Of a stretch of DNA of 64,000 nucleotides, positions 44,211-53,503 are shown one piece after another. The notes below the pieces were generated by a model that did no database searches, was not told the DNA's origin, and worked only from the letters and a program-made list of their open reading frames with translations. The stretch lies in the NCBI GenBank assembly GCA_016720685.1, contig JADKKC010000016.1, positions 16,351 through 80,350 on the forward strand, written 5' to 3'. This DNA is from Zoogloea sp. GTDB lineage: Bacteria > Pseudomonadota > Gammaproteobacteria > Burkholderiales > Rhodocyclaceae. Every line of letters starts with the position of its first letter. Position 1 is the first letter of the stretch. The position numbers and the translations under genes are program-made.

Positions 44211-44981
44211 TCAGGGCTTGTTGAGAAAGACCGGCCGGCCGGTGGTATAGCCGGCTTCGATTTCCTGGATCACGATTTTCCAGATCGGTTTGACGAAGAA
44301 GCGCAGCCCCTTGATGACGCTGTCCACGTTCATCATCGAGGGCACGCGGATGCCGCGGTGTTCCACCGGGCCGCCGATCTGGGTGATCTTCACGCCGAGC
44401 TTGGAGAAGTGATCGGCCAGCCGCGGTTCGGTGAGCATGAACAGGGTTTCGATCCCTTCGTGCCGGGCCATGGCGATCACGGCCAGGTAAAGGCCGATGG
44501 GGATGTACGGAAAACGGGGCTGTTCCTTGGTGCCGAAGTCGTCGTCGCTGAGGGCGAGGGCGGTTTTGGTTTCGCCTTTGCGGCGCCGGTAGTGGGCGCG
44601 CACCGCCAGCCGGGAGACCTCGGCGATGGTGCCGCGGGGCAGGCGCGCGGGATCGATGATGGAGCGGTCGAGGGTGGCGCGGCAGGTGTGTTCGAACGGC
44701 AGCGGAAAGCCGGGATCCTCCGGGCGGGCCAGCACCAGCCGGTTGCAGCCGACCAGGGTATGCGGCTCGCTGGAGCTGCGCATCAGGCAGTGCAGGCTGT
44801 GACGATCGTAGTCGTCGGTTTCGCGACGATCCGGTCGAACCGGCTCGAAGCCCAGCTCTTCGCAGTACACCTCGTGGCGAATCCCGAAGACATCATTCTG
44901 GGTGATGCTATCGAAAGCCGCGAGGACTTCGAAGTATTTCCTGAAGCCTTCGCCCAGACTGAATCTATCAAGTAGCGACAT
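44211..44981 (-). CDS. PEP-CTERM/exosortase-associated N-acyl-amino-acid-synthase-like acyltransferase
   Basis: 256 residues of the GNAT-related acyltransferase family found with exosortase systems and resembling acyl-homoserine-lactone/N-acyl-amino-acid synthases. Visible family features are FGIRHEVYCEELGFEP near the N-terminus, HSLHCLMRSSSEPHTLVGCN, and EVSRLAVRAHYRRR in the acyl-carrier-binding region. No exosortase or PEP-CTERM gene is nearby. It is divergent from the ThiF-like gene, 205 bases apart. Substrate unknown. Confidence 0.82.
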   Translation of the reverse strand: MSLLDRFSLGEGFRKYFEVLAAFDSITQNDVFGIRHEVYCEELGFEPVRPDRRETDDYDRHSLHCLMRSSSEPHTLVGCNRLVLARPEDPGFPLPFEHTCRATLDRSIIDPARLPRGTIAEVSRLAVRAHYRRRKGETKTALALSDDDFGTKEQPRFPYIPIGLYLAVIAMARHEGIETLFMLTEPRLADHFSKLGVKITQIGGPVEHRGIRVPSMMNVDSVIKGLRFFVKPIWKIVIQEIEAGYTTGRPVFLNKP

Positions 44982-45186
44982 GGCAATTCGGCCTCTTCAA
45001 ATGAAACATGATCATGAACGATGTCAACGACCGGAGGCCGCATACCTTGAAAGCCAGTTAGGCGCCGGAGAGTGGCCGGGGGCGGAAATCCCGGCCGGCA
45101 CGGGCGTGCAGCGGCGACATGGCTGCGCGGGAAGCCCGTCCAACTGTCGTATGATACTGTTTCCCCGCCTGACGGATATAACGAGC

Positions 45187-46086
45187 ATGTCTAACGCCGG
45201 CACTCCCTTCAATTATGACGAAGCCTTTTCCCGCAACATCGGATGGGTTACCCGGGCAGAGCAAGCGGCCCTGCGCGGCAAGCGCATTGCCATCGCCGGC
45301 ATGGGGGGCGTCGGCGGGGTGCACCTGCTCACCCTGACGCGTCTGGGGATAGGGGCTTTCAACATCGCCGACATGGATACCTTCGATGTCGTGAACTTCA
45401 ACCGGCAGGCCGGAGCGTCGATGGCGTCGCTGGGGCGCCCGAAGGCCGAGGTGATGGCCGAAATGGCGCGGGACATCAACCCCGAGCTCGACATCCGGAT
45501 CTTCGACAAGGGCGTCAATGCCGGCAACCTCGACGATTTTCTGAGCGGCGTCGATCTTTACGTCGATGGCCTCGACTTCTTTGCCTTTGCCGCCCGCCGC
45601 GACACCTTCAACGCCTGCCACCGGCTGGGCGTGCCGGCCGTTACCGCGGCGCCGCTGGGCATGGGCACGGCGGTGCTGAGCTTCCTGCCGGGCAAGATGT
45701 CTTTCGAGGAATACTTCCGCCTTGACGGCTGCGACGAGGACGAAATGGCGGTGCGCTTTCTGCTCGGCCTGTCGCCGGCCATGCTGCAGCGCGGCTACCT
45801 GGTCGATCCGTCGCGGGTCAACTTCACCGAGAAGCGCGGGCCGAGCACCATTGCCGCCTGTCAGCTGTGCGCCGGCGTAACGGCCACCGAGTCCCTCAAG
45901 ATCCTCCTCGGACGCGGCAAGGTGCTGTGCGCGCCCTGGGGCCTCCACTTCGACGCCTACCGCAACCGCTACGTCAAAACCTGGCGGCCGGGCGGCAACC
46001 GCAATCCGATCCAGCAGATCGGCCTGTCCATCGCCCGTCGCCAGTTGCGTGCCATGCGCCGCCTGGAACAGTCCGGCAAATCCTGA
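45187..46086 (+). CDS. ThiF/MoeB/HesA-family E1-like adenylyltransferase
   Basis: 299 residues. ATP site AGMGGVGGVHLLTLTRLGIG, metal/adenylate region ADMDTFDVVNFNRQAG with the conserved Arg, YVDGLDFFAFAARRDTF, and a CQLCAG cysteine pair near residue 223, probably part of a zinc site. The architecture fits an enzyme that adenylates the C-terminus of a small protein or peptide. No ThiS/MoaD-like partner is adjacent. The nitroreductase-fold gene starts 40 bases downstream and is probably co-transcribed. Confidence 0.87.
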   Translation: MSNAGTPFNYDEAFSRNIGWVTRAEQAALRGKRIAIAGMGGVGGVHLLTLTRLGIGAFNIADMDTFDVVNFNRQAGASMASLGRPKAEVMAEMARDINPELDIRIFDKGVNAGNLDDFLSGVDLYVDGLDFFAFAARRDTFNACHRLGVPAVTAAPLGMGTAVLSFLPGKMSFEEYFRLDGCDEDEMAVRFLLGLSPAMLQRGYLVDPSRVNFTEKRGPSTIAACQLCAGVTATESLKILLGRGKVLCAPWGLHFDAYRNRYVKTWRPGGNRNPIQQIGLSIARRQLRAMRRLEQSGKS

Positions 46087-46125
46087 TTTTTCAAGCCCCG
46101 AATCCGCCTTTTCGAGGAGCACCTC

Positions 46126-47205
46126 ATGGCCCGTCGTGAAACCCTGCTGAAAATCCTCGACCTGGCCCGCTGGGCGCCCAGCGGCGACAACACCCAGCCC
46201 TGGCGTTTCGAGATCGCCGCCGACGAGCACATCGTCATTCATGGCAACGACACCCGCGAATGGTGTCTTTACGATTTCAATGGTCACGCCAGCCACATGG
46301 CCCATGGTGCCTTGCTGGAAACCCTGCGCATCGCCGCCACCGGCGAGGGCCTGGCGGCAAGCTGGAGCCTGCGGCCCGGTTCATCCGACAAGGCGCCGGT
46401 GTTTGACGTGCGCCTCGAAGCCCGCCCAGGCATGGCGCCCGATCCGCTCCTGCCCTTCATCGAAAGCCGCGTCGTGCAGCGTCGCCCGATGCGTACCACG
46501 CCGCTGACCGACGCCCAGCGCCAGGCCCTCAGCGCCGCGCCCGGGCCCGGTTACAGCATCAGCCTCTTCGAATCCAGCGCCGAACGCCGCCAGGTGGCCG
46601 GTTTCCTGTGGCGCAGCGCCTATGTGCGCCTGACTTGCCCGGAGGCCTATCCGGTGCACAAAGAGATCATCGAGTGGCGCACCCGCTTCAGCAAGGACCG
46701 CATCCCCGAGCAGGCGGTGGGCGTCGATGGCGCCACCGCGCGGCTGATGGAGTGGGTGATGGCGAGCTGGGGGCGGGTCCAGTTCTTCAACAAATACCTG
46801 TTTGGCACCATCGCGCCGCGCATCCAGCTTGACTACATTCCGGCGCGGGCCTGTGCCGCCCACGTGCTGGTCAAGGCCGACGTTCCGGCCCGCGGCCTGG
46901 AAGACCACGTTCGCGGCGGCATCGCGCTGCAGCGCCTGTGGCTTACCGCCGCCTCGGTGGGGCTGCATTTGCAGCCGGAGATGACGCCGCTGATTTTCCG
47001 CTGGTACGCCCGGGCCGGGCTGACGTTTTCCAACGTCCCGAAGATCAACGAGGGCGCGCTGGCGCTGGCCGACGAGTTCGAGCGCATCGGCGGTTTCGGG
47101 CCCGACCAGGGCCTCACCTTCTTCTGTCGTGTCGGCGTCTCCGATGCGCCGCGCGCCCGCTCGCTGCGCAAGAGCGTCGACGAGCTGATGCTGACTGGCC
47201 GATGA
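46126..47205 (+). CDS. Nitroreductase-fold oxidoreductase (MoeY-like C-terminal type)
   Basis: 359 residues. The N-terminal half has the nitroreductase FMN motif LDLARWAPSGDNTQPWRFEI. A second half-domain (about 220-350) has ARACAAHVLVKADV and LQRLWLTAASVGLHLQPEMT. It follows the ThiF-like gene; in actinobacterial proteins annotated MoeY the two domains occur in one chain (recalled annotation, not checked). The stop overlaps the next gene (ATGA). Electron acceptor and substrate unknown. Confidence 0.83.
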   Translation: MARRETLLKILDLARWAPSGDNTQPWRFEIAADEHIVIHGNDTREWCLYDFNGHASHMAHGALLETLRIAATGEGLAASWSLRPGSSDKAPVFDVRLEARPGMAPDPLLPFIESRVVQRRPMRTTPLTDAQRQALSAAPGPGYSISLFESSAERRQVAGFLWRSAYVRLTCPEAYPVHKEIIEWRTRFSKDRIPEQAVGVDGATARLMEWVMASWGRVQFFNKYLFGTIAPRIQLDYIPARACAAHVLVKADVPARGLEDHVRGGIALQRLWLTAASVGLHLQPEMTPLIFRWYARAGLTFSNVPKINEGALALADEFERIGGFGPDQGLTFFCRVGVSDAPRARSLRKSVDELMLTGR

Positions 47206-48146
47206 GCCATGCCCATGAGCATGACCACGCCGGTGGTCATGCTCACGCTCATTCGCACCACCATCATGGCCCGGTGTCCCACGACCGGGCCTTCGCCATC
47301 GGCATTGCGCTGAATGTCGTTTTCGTCGTCGTCGAGGCCTTTTATGGCTGGGCCTCGGGTTCCCTCGCGCTGCTGGCCGATGCCGGCCACAACCTTTCCG
47401 ACGTTGCCGGGCTGATCCTCGCCTGGGCGGCGGCCGCCGCCGGCCGCCTGCGCCCCACCCATCGACGCACCTACGGCTGGGCGCGGGCTTCCATCCTGGC
47501 CGCGCTGGCCAACGCCATGCTGCTGCTGTTTGCAATGGGTGCGCTGGCGCTCGAGGCCGTCCAGCGCCTGCAGTCGTCCGAGCCCGTTGGCGGGCTCACG
47601 GTGATCGTCGTGGCGGCCATCGGCGTCGTCGTGAATGGTGTCACCGCGGCGCTGTTCATGTCCGGCAGCAAGTCCGACGTCAATATTCGCGGCGCCTTTC
47701 TGCACATGGCCGGTGACGCGCTGGTGTCGCTCGGCGTGGTGGCTGCCGGGGCGCTCTACCTCCATTACGGGTGGGCCTGGCTCGATCCGGTGGTCAGCCT
47801 GGTGATCGCGGTGGTGATCGTCGTCGGCGCCTGGGGCCTGCTGCGCCAGTCGCTGCACCTGGCCTTCGACGGGGTGCCGGACGGCATCGACCTGGCCGAC
47901 GTGCATGCCTGCCTGGCCGCGCAGCCGGGCGTCGTCGGCGTGCATGATCTGCACGTGTGGGCGCTGGGTACTTCCGAGGTGGCCCTCAGCGCCCACCTCG
48001 TCATGCCTGGCGGCCATCCTGGCGACGGCTTCTTCGTGGCCCTCGCCGAGCTGCTGGAACACCGTTTCCAGATCCGCCACCCCACCATCCAGATCGAACT
48101 CGACGGCATCGCCGACGGCTGCGCGGCGCCCCTGCACCTCGATTGA
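47202..48146 (+). CDS. Cation diffusion facilitator family transporter (CzcD/ZitB-like)
   Basis: 314 residues. N-terminal His-rich segment (HAHEHDHAGGHAHAHSHHHH) for metal capture, six TM segments, TM2 metal site ADAGHNLSD and TM5 HMAGDALVSLG (HxxxD pairs), and a C-terminal cytoplasmic domain. Exports Zn2+, Co2+ or Cd2+ by proton antiport. It overlaps the nitroreductase-fold gene by 4 bases, so it may sit in that operon; metal supply to a zinc-binding E1 protein is a conceivable link but unproven. Confidence 0.93.
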   Translation: MSHAHEHDHAGGHAHAHSHHHHGPVSHDRAFAIGIALNVVFVVVEAFYGWASGSLALLADAGHNLSDVAGLILAWAAAAAGRLRPTHRRTYGWARASILAALANAMLLLFAMGALALEAVQRLQSSEPVGGLTVIVVAAIGVVVNGVTAALFMSGSKSDVNIRGAFLHMAGDALVSLGVVAAGALYLHYGWAWLDPVVSLVIAVVIVVGAWGLLRQSLHLAFDGVPDGIDLADVHACLAAQPGVVGVHDLHVWALGTSEVALSAHLVMPGGHPGDGFFVALAELLEHRFQIRHPTIQIELDGIADGCAAPLHLD

Positions 48147-48537
48147 GGTCTTTGTCGGGCGATAAAGAACGTGAAAGCGCAGTCCTTGGTTCAGGCGCTG
48201 TTCGCCGATGGGGCATCGGTGTCAAGGTGGTGAAAGAGACGAAACCTGGATCGAGTCAGCCACGAGATTCAGATCTAGGGAGTTGCTTGTTGTCGCTGGC
48301 ATGGGACCGGGTTTCGGCCTTATGGAAGCTTTACATAAGGCCGACAACCTGCCCGATGCGACAGACCGTTACTCGGCCAAAGCCGCCGTTCGCGAGGGCA
48401 ACCGATTCTGACGGCTATGTGTCGACTAGCGGCCCCTTCGACAGCCGATCACACTGAAGGGCTGCAGGCGGCGCTCGATACGGTCTTGCATGTCGACAAA
48501 ATTGATGGCTAATGGCAGCAGTTATCCCATGCACAGA
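48147..48537. other. Intergenic region at the left edge of the accessory insert
   Basis: About 390 bases with no convincing gene. A short frame (+ 48208-48411) has no recognisable domain. The main feature is a perfect 11-bp inverted repeat at 48314-48324 and 48334-48344 around a 9-base loop containing a HindIII-like AAGCTT. No integrase, att site or target duplication is recognised. Confidence 0.5.
48314..48344. repeat. Perfect 11-bp inverted repeat
   Basis: TCGGCCTTATG and CATAAGGCCGA separated by 9 bases. It lies between a core gene and a lower-GC insert. It could be a terminator without T-run, a protein site or a relic of a mobile element. Confidence 0.6.
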
Positions 48538-51500
48538 TTACTTTTTTTTCTTTGCCTTCGTCTGATAGCGCTCTTCCAGCCCTTTGACGACCGGGTTGTT
48601 CATATTGAAGGAATCCCTCATTTTGACGATCAAGCTTTTTGCGTGGCGCGGGTGGGCTAACTTCCCAGGTAATTTCTTCGTCGCCATCGAACGCATCTCG
48701 ATGTTCCGTTGATCCCTTACCGAAATCCCAACCGCCGATGCCAAGCTATTTCTCTCCTGGACAGGAAGCTCGAACATATAAAGGTGGCGCGCCACCAGCC
48801 CCTGAAGGAGGTTGTAGCCGAAGAAATTCTTAATCAAGGTGTCAGCAAGCTTTTTTACTTCTTCGGTCGGGGCATGATTCGGGATGCTTAGTTTCGAAGC
48901 CACACCGACAATTTGGTACGTAACCTCTCCGCTTGAGGTCGCAACTTTATCGATCGTCTCAATCAGCTTGGCTGATCCGATAATTTCGCCTTGTCGGCTA
49001 AAGAAGGAATCAGCAATGGCACCCATAATTCTGAAGAGAAACTTCTTCGCTACATTCTCAGCTTTCTCGGGATCAATCTTGGGATGCTTCTTGTGCAACC
49101 ACTGGGATACTTCCTTGATTACGCCTTTCAGGTTCCAGATTAATCAGTTGATGGAAGAAATTGACCCCGCGCAGTGGCGCATCGAAGAGGCGCTTCATCA
49201 GGTCTTCTTTGACCTGGTTCCTGATCGATCCATATCGGCCCTTTAGAACATGACCAAGAATTTCGCAAGTCTTGAATAGAAGGTTGATCTGCGCGAGCTG
49301 ATCCAGCTCGCTGACTGAGGACACTTCTTGGTCATGAACAGGCTCTGGATGGCGCTTGGTTACGTTGTCGTCCGCTTCCTTGAGTTTGCGGTTGTTCGCA
49401 ACCATATCCGTGGTATCCACCACCAGTTTCGCCTGATTCGTGATCCACGTATTGAGAATATTTGCGTCCGTCGAAATCTGTATGGGTGGAATATCCGCCA
49501 GAATCAAATTAAGCACCTTCGCGATTTCCTGAATCACCCAATCCGCATGCAGGTTGTAGGTGATGAAGAGAACAATGTTGGCGTTTTCCTTCAGGTATAG
49601 ATGGTTGCAAAGATGCTTGATCCGCTGCTGAAGCTCAGGCTGATCATTACAGTGAGTGGCGAGGTATTTGGCAACGAAAAAATAGTCTAGGTAGGAATAT
49701 GCGAATGCATAGACATCACCAGTCTTGACCAGAATCTTGGCGCGCTCCAACAGAGCCAGTCTGGGCATCAAATCTTTTCGGTAATACTCGTCCGAATAGC
49801 GTTTGTTGAAAGCGACCAGATCACCAATTTCGATATTCTTGGCGCCCTTTTCATACATGGCCCAGGCCAGTTGTGTCAGGAAGTTCTGAATTTCGTCGTA
49901 ATCATTGTGTGGCGTCCGGGCCGACAATAGCGACTGGCGTAGCATGAATTCGTAGTACTGCGCCATCCCGGCATTGACAAGTGCTTGGTTCTCGTTGGTT
50001 TGTATGGATTGCAGCAAAACGAGGGTATTGAAGGCCGTCATCGGCACAAGACCTTTGCCAAGCACCGTATTGATGATCCGTTCGGCCTCCACCACTTTTT
50101 CCTGAAACTCGACGACGTTGTCGGCGCCGACTTGGTACCAGCGTCTGATTAGGTCATACCGAAGTTTGTACCCAAAGCCGAGCATCTTGAATTGAGCGTA
50201 GCGCTCGGTCGCCGTTGCGGCCTCTGGCGATTGAACAATAGTCATCTCGTAGCGTTCTCCCGCCGTGATGATGACCTTTCCAAATTGGCTCGCCAGATTT
50301 TTGAGAACCCGAGCGATGACCTCCCCGCGGGCACCCACTCCATCCAGATCGTCGACCAGCACAATCTTATTTTCAAATTTCGCTTGAGAGTAGCGGGCTG
50401 CGGCTTGCGGGCCGTAGAAATCCTCGACTTTCCGGGTCAGCATTCTGAGAAATTGATCAGAATTGCCATCCGCTTCTGTGGCCGACATCATCAGCGGCAT
50501 ATGGCCGGCTAGATGGAATTCCATGAAAACGTTTCAAGAGGCTGGTTTTGCCAAATTGTTCATCTCCAAAGATGAGCACGTGGTTGTGCTCATAAGTATT
50601 GGAAATCAGACATTCGGCTGATACAGCATCTTTGCTGTCATTGTCTCCCGTGATTTCATCCAGTTCAGGATAGACAAAGACGTCGGAGAGTTGCAGATGC
50701 TCCTTGTTCGGGTGCTGAAACGAGGCATCCAATGATTCGAGCGTCAGCTTTGCGCTATCTGTCAGGTGAAAGCCATTGCGGGGGCGTAGCATAGGAATCG
50801 GCTTCCGCTTATCCCAGTAGGCAACACCGCTTTCGGCCTCGTAATAGTCACCTTCCACTTGGAAGATCTCCGTGGCGATTGTCAAATCTGCCATATCCAA
50901 CACAGCAACAGAGAACGCGTCCCCCTTTCTTGGATCCAGCGCTGGACTCCTAGCATTACCACGGAGCGTTCCGAGGAGTCACCTTACGATGCTCGCATTG
51001 CCCCTGATGTTCGTGACCAGACATCACGACCTGATAGTTGCACTTCCGATCATCCGAAGCGGGTGATAGGTGCCTTGGGCATACCAGTTCAAAGGGTGGT
51101 GGAGCAGAGCGGATATTGACGGTAGCGGGAATCCCCGTAGTTTGCAACAAACAGGTTAAGTGGAAACTCCAGGGGGATACTTTCCCCGGAACGGTCATCC
51201 AACTGGCATTTATTGCGCTAAACCGCAGGCTCCGGTCCCCTATCAGAAACGTGTAATCCCGCCATAGCGGGTGCGCCTTGGTTACCCCATTTTGCGATAC
51301 GCGTTCTTGGAACGCGAAAAAGTGTTGCATCGGCTCGACGCAGGCGTCGATATAGTCCTGATTGGACGCTTTAGAGGCGTCTTGCAGGATTTGGTCGATG
51401 TTTCCCTTTCGGGTGTCTTTGGCCGTCTTGAAGGTTCCATCATGGTTGCCAGGAGTTAGAACTATGACAACCGGCCCAGGAAAATCACGGCTGATCTCCG

Positions 51501-51732
51501 CCTTGAGCTTGTCCAGAAAGGCTTCCGCAATCTGGTATTCCTCAGTAGTACCTGCGTTGGCGATATCTCCAGTCCAGACAATGAAAACCCCTTCTGCCCC
51601 CGTCAGCATTGGCCGAATGGTTGCCGAAATTTCAGCAAAGCGATTGGCTGCTGACTTATTTGATTCTTGAAGGTGGCTGTCGCTCAGGTGGATCAGGATA
51701 GCTTGCATGCCAGATATTGCCTTGGTGGTCAT
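48538..51732 (-). pseudogene. Metallophosphoesterase-STAND/P-loop NTPase fusion, broken by about six frameshifts
   Basis: Read as one gene of about 1060 codons. The N-terminal calcineurin-like phosphoesterase keeps all metal motifs: HLSDSHLQ, WTGDIANAG, TPGNHDG and VMSGHEHQG. The central P-loop NTPase has Walker A FGDEQFGKTS and Walker B KIVLVDDLDG, followed by a long helical C-terminal region ending in a Lys tail. The frame changes near 51174, 51100, 51045, 51002, 50527 and 49122, and an in-frame TGA lies at 50979-50981. Pieces join smoothly across each break (for example HHPLNWYAQGTYHPLR before GHEH). GC is visibly lower than flanks. Likely a transferred defence-type gene, now inactive, unless the breaks are sequencing errors. 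Confidence 0.8.
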
Positions 51733-51982
51733 TGCGCTGCTGTCAGAGAATTATCCAGTTGATTGTACTACCACCGGCGCGACATGACGTATTGATGTTG
51801 TGACCTAGTGGGCAGTGGAAATCGGCGCGATTCTAGGCGTGGTCACTCGGCTACATAATCAGCCATTGAAGGACGGCTCACCGACGCATTGCTGACTGAA
51901 GCAGACTACCAATCGATTGGCAGCAAAGGCCGACAAGGCGACTGTCACTCCGTCGTGGATTGTTACGGCTTGGCCTGGAGTT
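51733..51982. other. Gap between the broken NTPase gene and yjjJ
   Basis: 250 bases with no recognisable gene. It should hold the promoter of the leftward NTPase gene and the terminator of yjjJ, but neither is clear by eye. Confidence 0.35.
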
Positions 51983-53287
51983 TTATCCCAAGCGGGCGAT
52001 GCGGGATGCGGCTTCGTCAATGTGCCTGCGCATCGCCTCAATGCAGGGAGAGAAGCTGCCGGAGAGGCCCGCGCAATCGCCGACCCTGGCAAAGAACATT
52101 TCAGCCAGATGCAGTGCCTCGCGCCAGGTTTCACCATTGACCGAAACCGACAGTGACGCCGGCGGAAGCGTATTCACGATTGCGCCGCCACTTCTGGGGG
52201 CAAACCCCATGGGCAGCACGTCGTAAGCCGGCGCGAGCGAATACGGGCGGCCGTGACTGCTTAGAAACGACAAATTTCCCGCGTGCATGTCGGTGTTGCC
52301 TATCAACGTTCCGAATGCCCAGAGCCTCGCAGAGCCCGCGGCGGCGTCGGCATGGACGTGGCCATCGGCGACAAGGCGACTGACCAGCGAGGGCCAAGGC
52401 GCCGAAACCTCTCCGACGAATTCCGCATCGAGCGCGCGCAGAGAGAGCACACCAACGCGGCCTAGCTGACCGATGCGGTCGAATCGCGGTACTTCGAGGA
52501 ATCGCTGACCGCCGAAATCGAAAACCTCCGTTTCGACACCTAGCACCGAAAGAGCCAGATGCTCGGCCAGCAGGAGGTCGCGCCAGCGCTCGCTGACAGG
52601 GTTGTCGTCCGGTGCGGAGAACTTCACCAGCACATGACCGCGCTCTGTGTAGGCGCAAAACTTCGGCTGCTCGCCACCCGCCGACGAGCCGGGAAGCTCC
52701 CCGGCGCCGGCGGCACGTGCCAGAGCGGGATAGTCTGCGGCCCGATCAACCGGGAGCGGGGCCGGCATTCCAATGAACCGGTCCCGCGCCCGCTCCCCAA
52801 TCAGCAGGTTGCCGATTGCGTCATGGCCATGCGCAAGCAGCGCTCTGATGACTTCAGCGTCGCCCCAGAGCTCCGGGTTTGCCGGCAAGCCGAGACCGGC
52901 TGCATGCCTCGATGCGTAGGCCCGGCCGAGATACCCCTGTGGCCGCATGTCGAACAGCCACCACGGCAGCCCGTCGCTATGAATCGCCACGCCGTCGGTC
53001 TGCACCATGACAAAGCCATCCGGGCGAACAGGAACGAGCGTGCCAATTTGCCGAATCAGCCCGTCATCGCCAACGCGGAAAATCGGAGTCGACGCGAAGC
53101 CGCGAGAGCTGTCCCGCAGGGCGTAACGAATAGATGGACCGGACCCTATCCGGACCACCTCGTCGCCAAGCGCAGCCAGCGCACGCGAAACCGTCGGCTG
53201 GCTGATTCCAGTTTTTTCAAGGACTTGGCGAGAAGCCATCGGTCCTTGACTGAGCAGCAGGCGGATGGAGTCTGCATTACGAGCCAT
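51983..53287 (-). CDS. yjjJ: HipA-family serine/threonine kinase toxin-like protein (YjjJ type)
   Basis: 434 residues. An N-terminal winged-helix (SRQVLEKTGISQPTVSRALA) replaces a separate HipB, a layout seen in E. coli YjjJ. The HipA kinase core has SSAGGEQPKFCAY (P-loop-like), LVKFSAPDD, the catalytic NTDMHAGNLSFL and the metal-binding SLAPAYDVLPMGF. It is thus probably an active Ser/Thr kinase that also binds DNA. No adjacent antitoxin. Three 12-base repeats immediately upstream may be its operator. Confidence 0.9.
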   Translation of the reverse strand: MARNADSIRLLLSQGPMASRQVLEKTGISQPTVSRALAALGDEVVRIGSGPSIRYALRDSSRGFASTPIFRVGDDGLIRQIGTLVPVRPDGFVMVQTDGVAIHSDGLPWWLFDMRPQGYLGRAYASRHAAGLGLPANPELWGDAEVIRALLAHGHDAIGNLLIGERARDRFIGMPAPLPVDRAADYPALARAAGAGELPGSSAGGEQPKFCAYTERGHVLVKFSAPDDNPVSERWRDLLLAEHLALSVLGVETEVFDFGGQRFLEVPRFDRIGQLGRVGVLSLRALDAEFVGEVSAPWPSLVSRLVADGHVHADAAAGSARLWAFGTLIGNTDMHAGNLSFLSSHGRPYSLAPAYDVLPMGFAPRSGGAIVNTLPPASLSVSVNGETWREALHLAEMFFARVGDCAGLSGSFSPCIEAMRRHIDEAASRIARLG

Positions 53288-53291
53288 GGCT

Positions 53292-53327
53292 ATGAATGGA
53301 TAAATGAATATATTAATGAATAGATAG
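53292..53327. repeat. Three tandem 12-base repeats upstream of yjjJ
   Basis: Units ATGAATGGATAA, ATGAATATATTA and ATGAATAGATAG follow directly, with ATGAAT starting at 53292, 53304 and 53316. They begin five bases before the yjjJ start codon. Direct repeats with about one helical turn plus spacing suggest a cooperative DNA-binding site, plausibly for YjjJ's own winged helix. Confidence 0.7.
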
Positions 53328-53468
53328 TCTAGCCACTCAATCGCAACCCGTCACGATTTTTCTGAGGAATCGGCCTGGGTTCAGGGGCTGAAGCGGCGTG
53401 GGCGTTTAGCGGTCGCCGCTCTTCACTTTCTGCCTTACCCCGCAGCTCCGCTGCAACAAAACTGTCAT

Positions 53469-53502
53469 TTGACCCGCTTTTATATTTCGATAATACTCGA
53501 AA
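53469..53502 (+). promoter_or_regulatory. arsR promoter and ArsR operator
   Basis: TTGACC (53469) N16 TAATAC (53491) with an inverted repeat TTTCGA-N6-TCGAAA (53485-53502) over the -10 box. The predicted transcript start falls at or next to the arsR ATG (53504), so the message may be leaderless; no ribosome site is seen. Confidence 0.7.
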
Positions 53503-53503
53503 C

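Noticed and set aside
48208..48411. Small frame at the edge of the accessory insert
   Set aside because: 67 residues, no domain, no ribosome site, and it contains the 11-bp inverted repeat.
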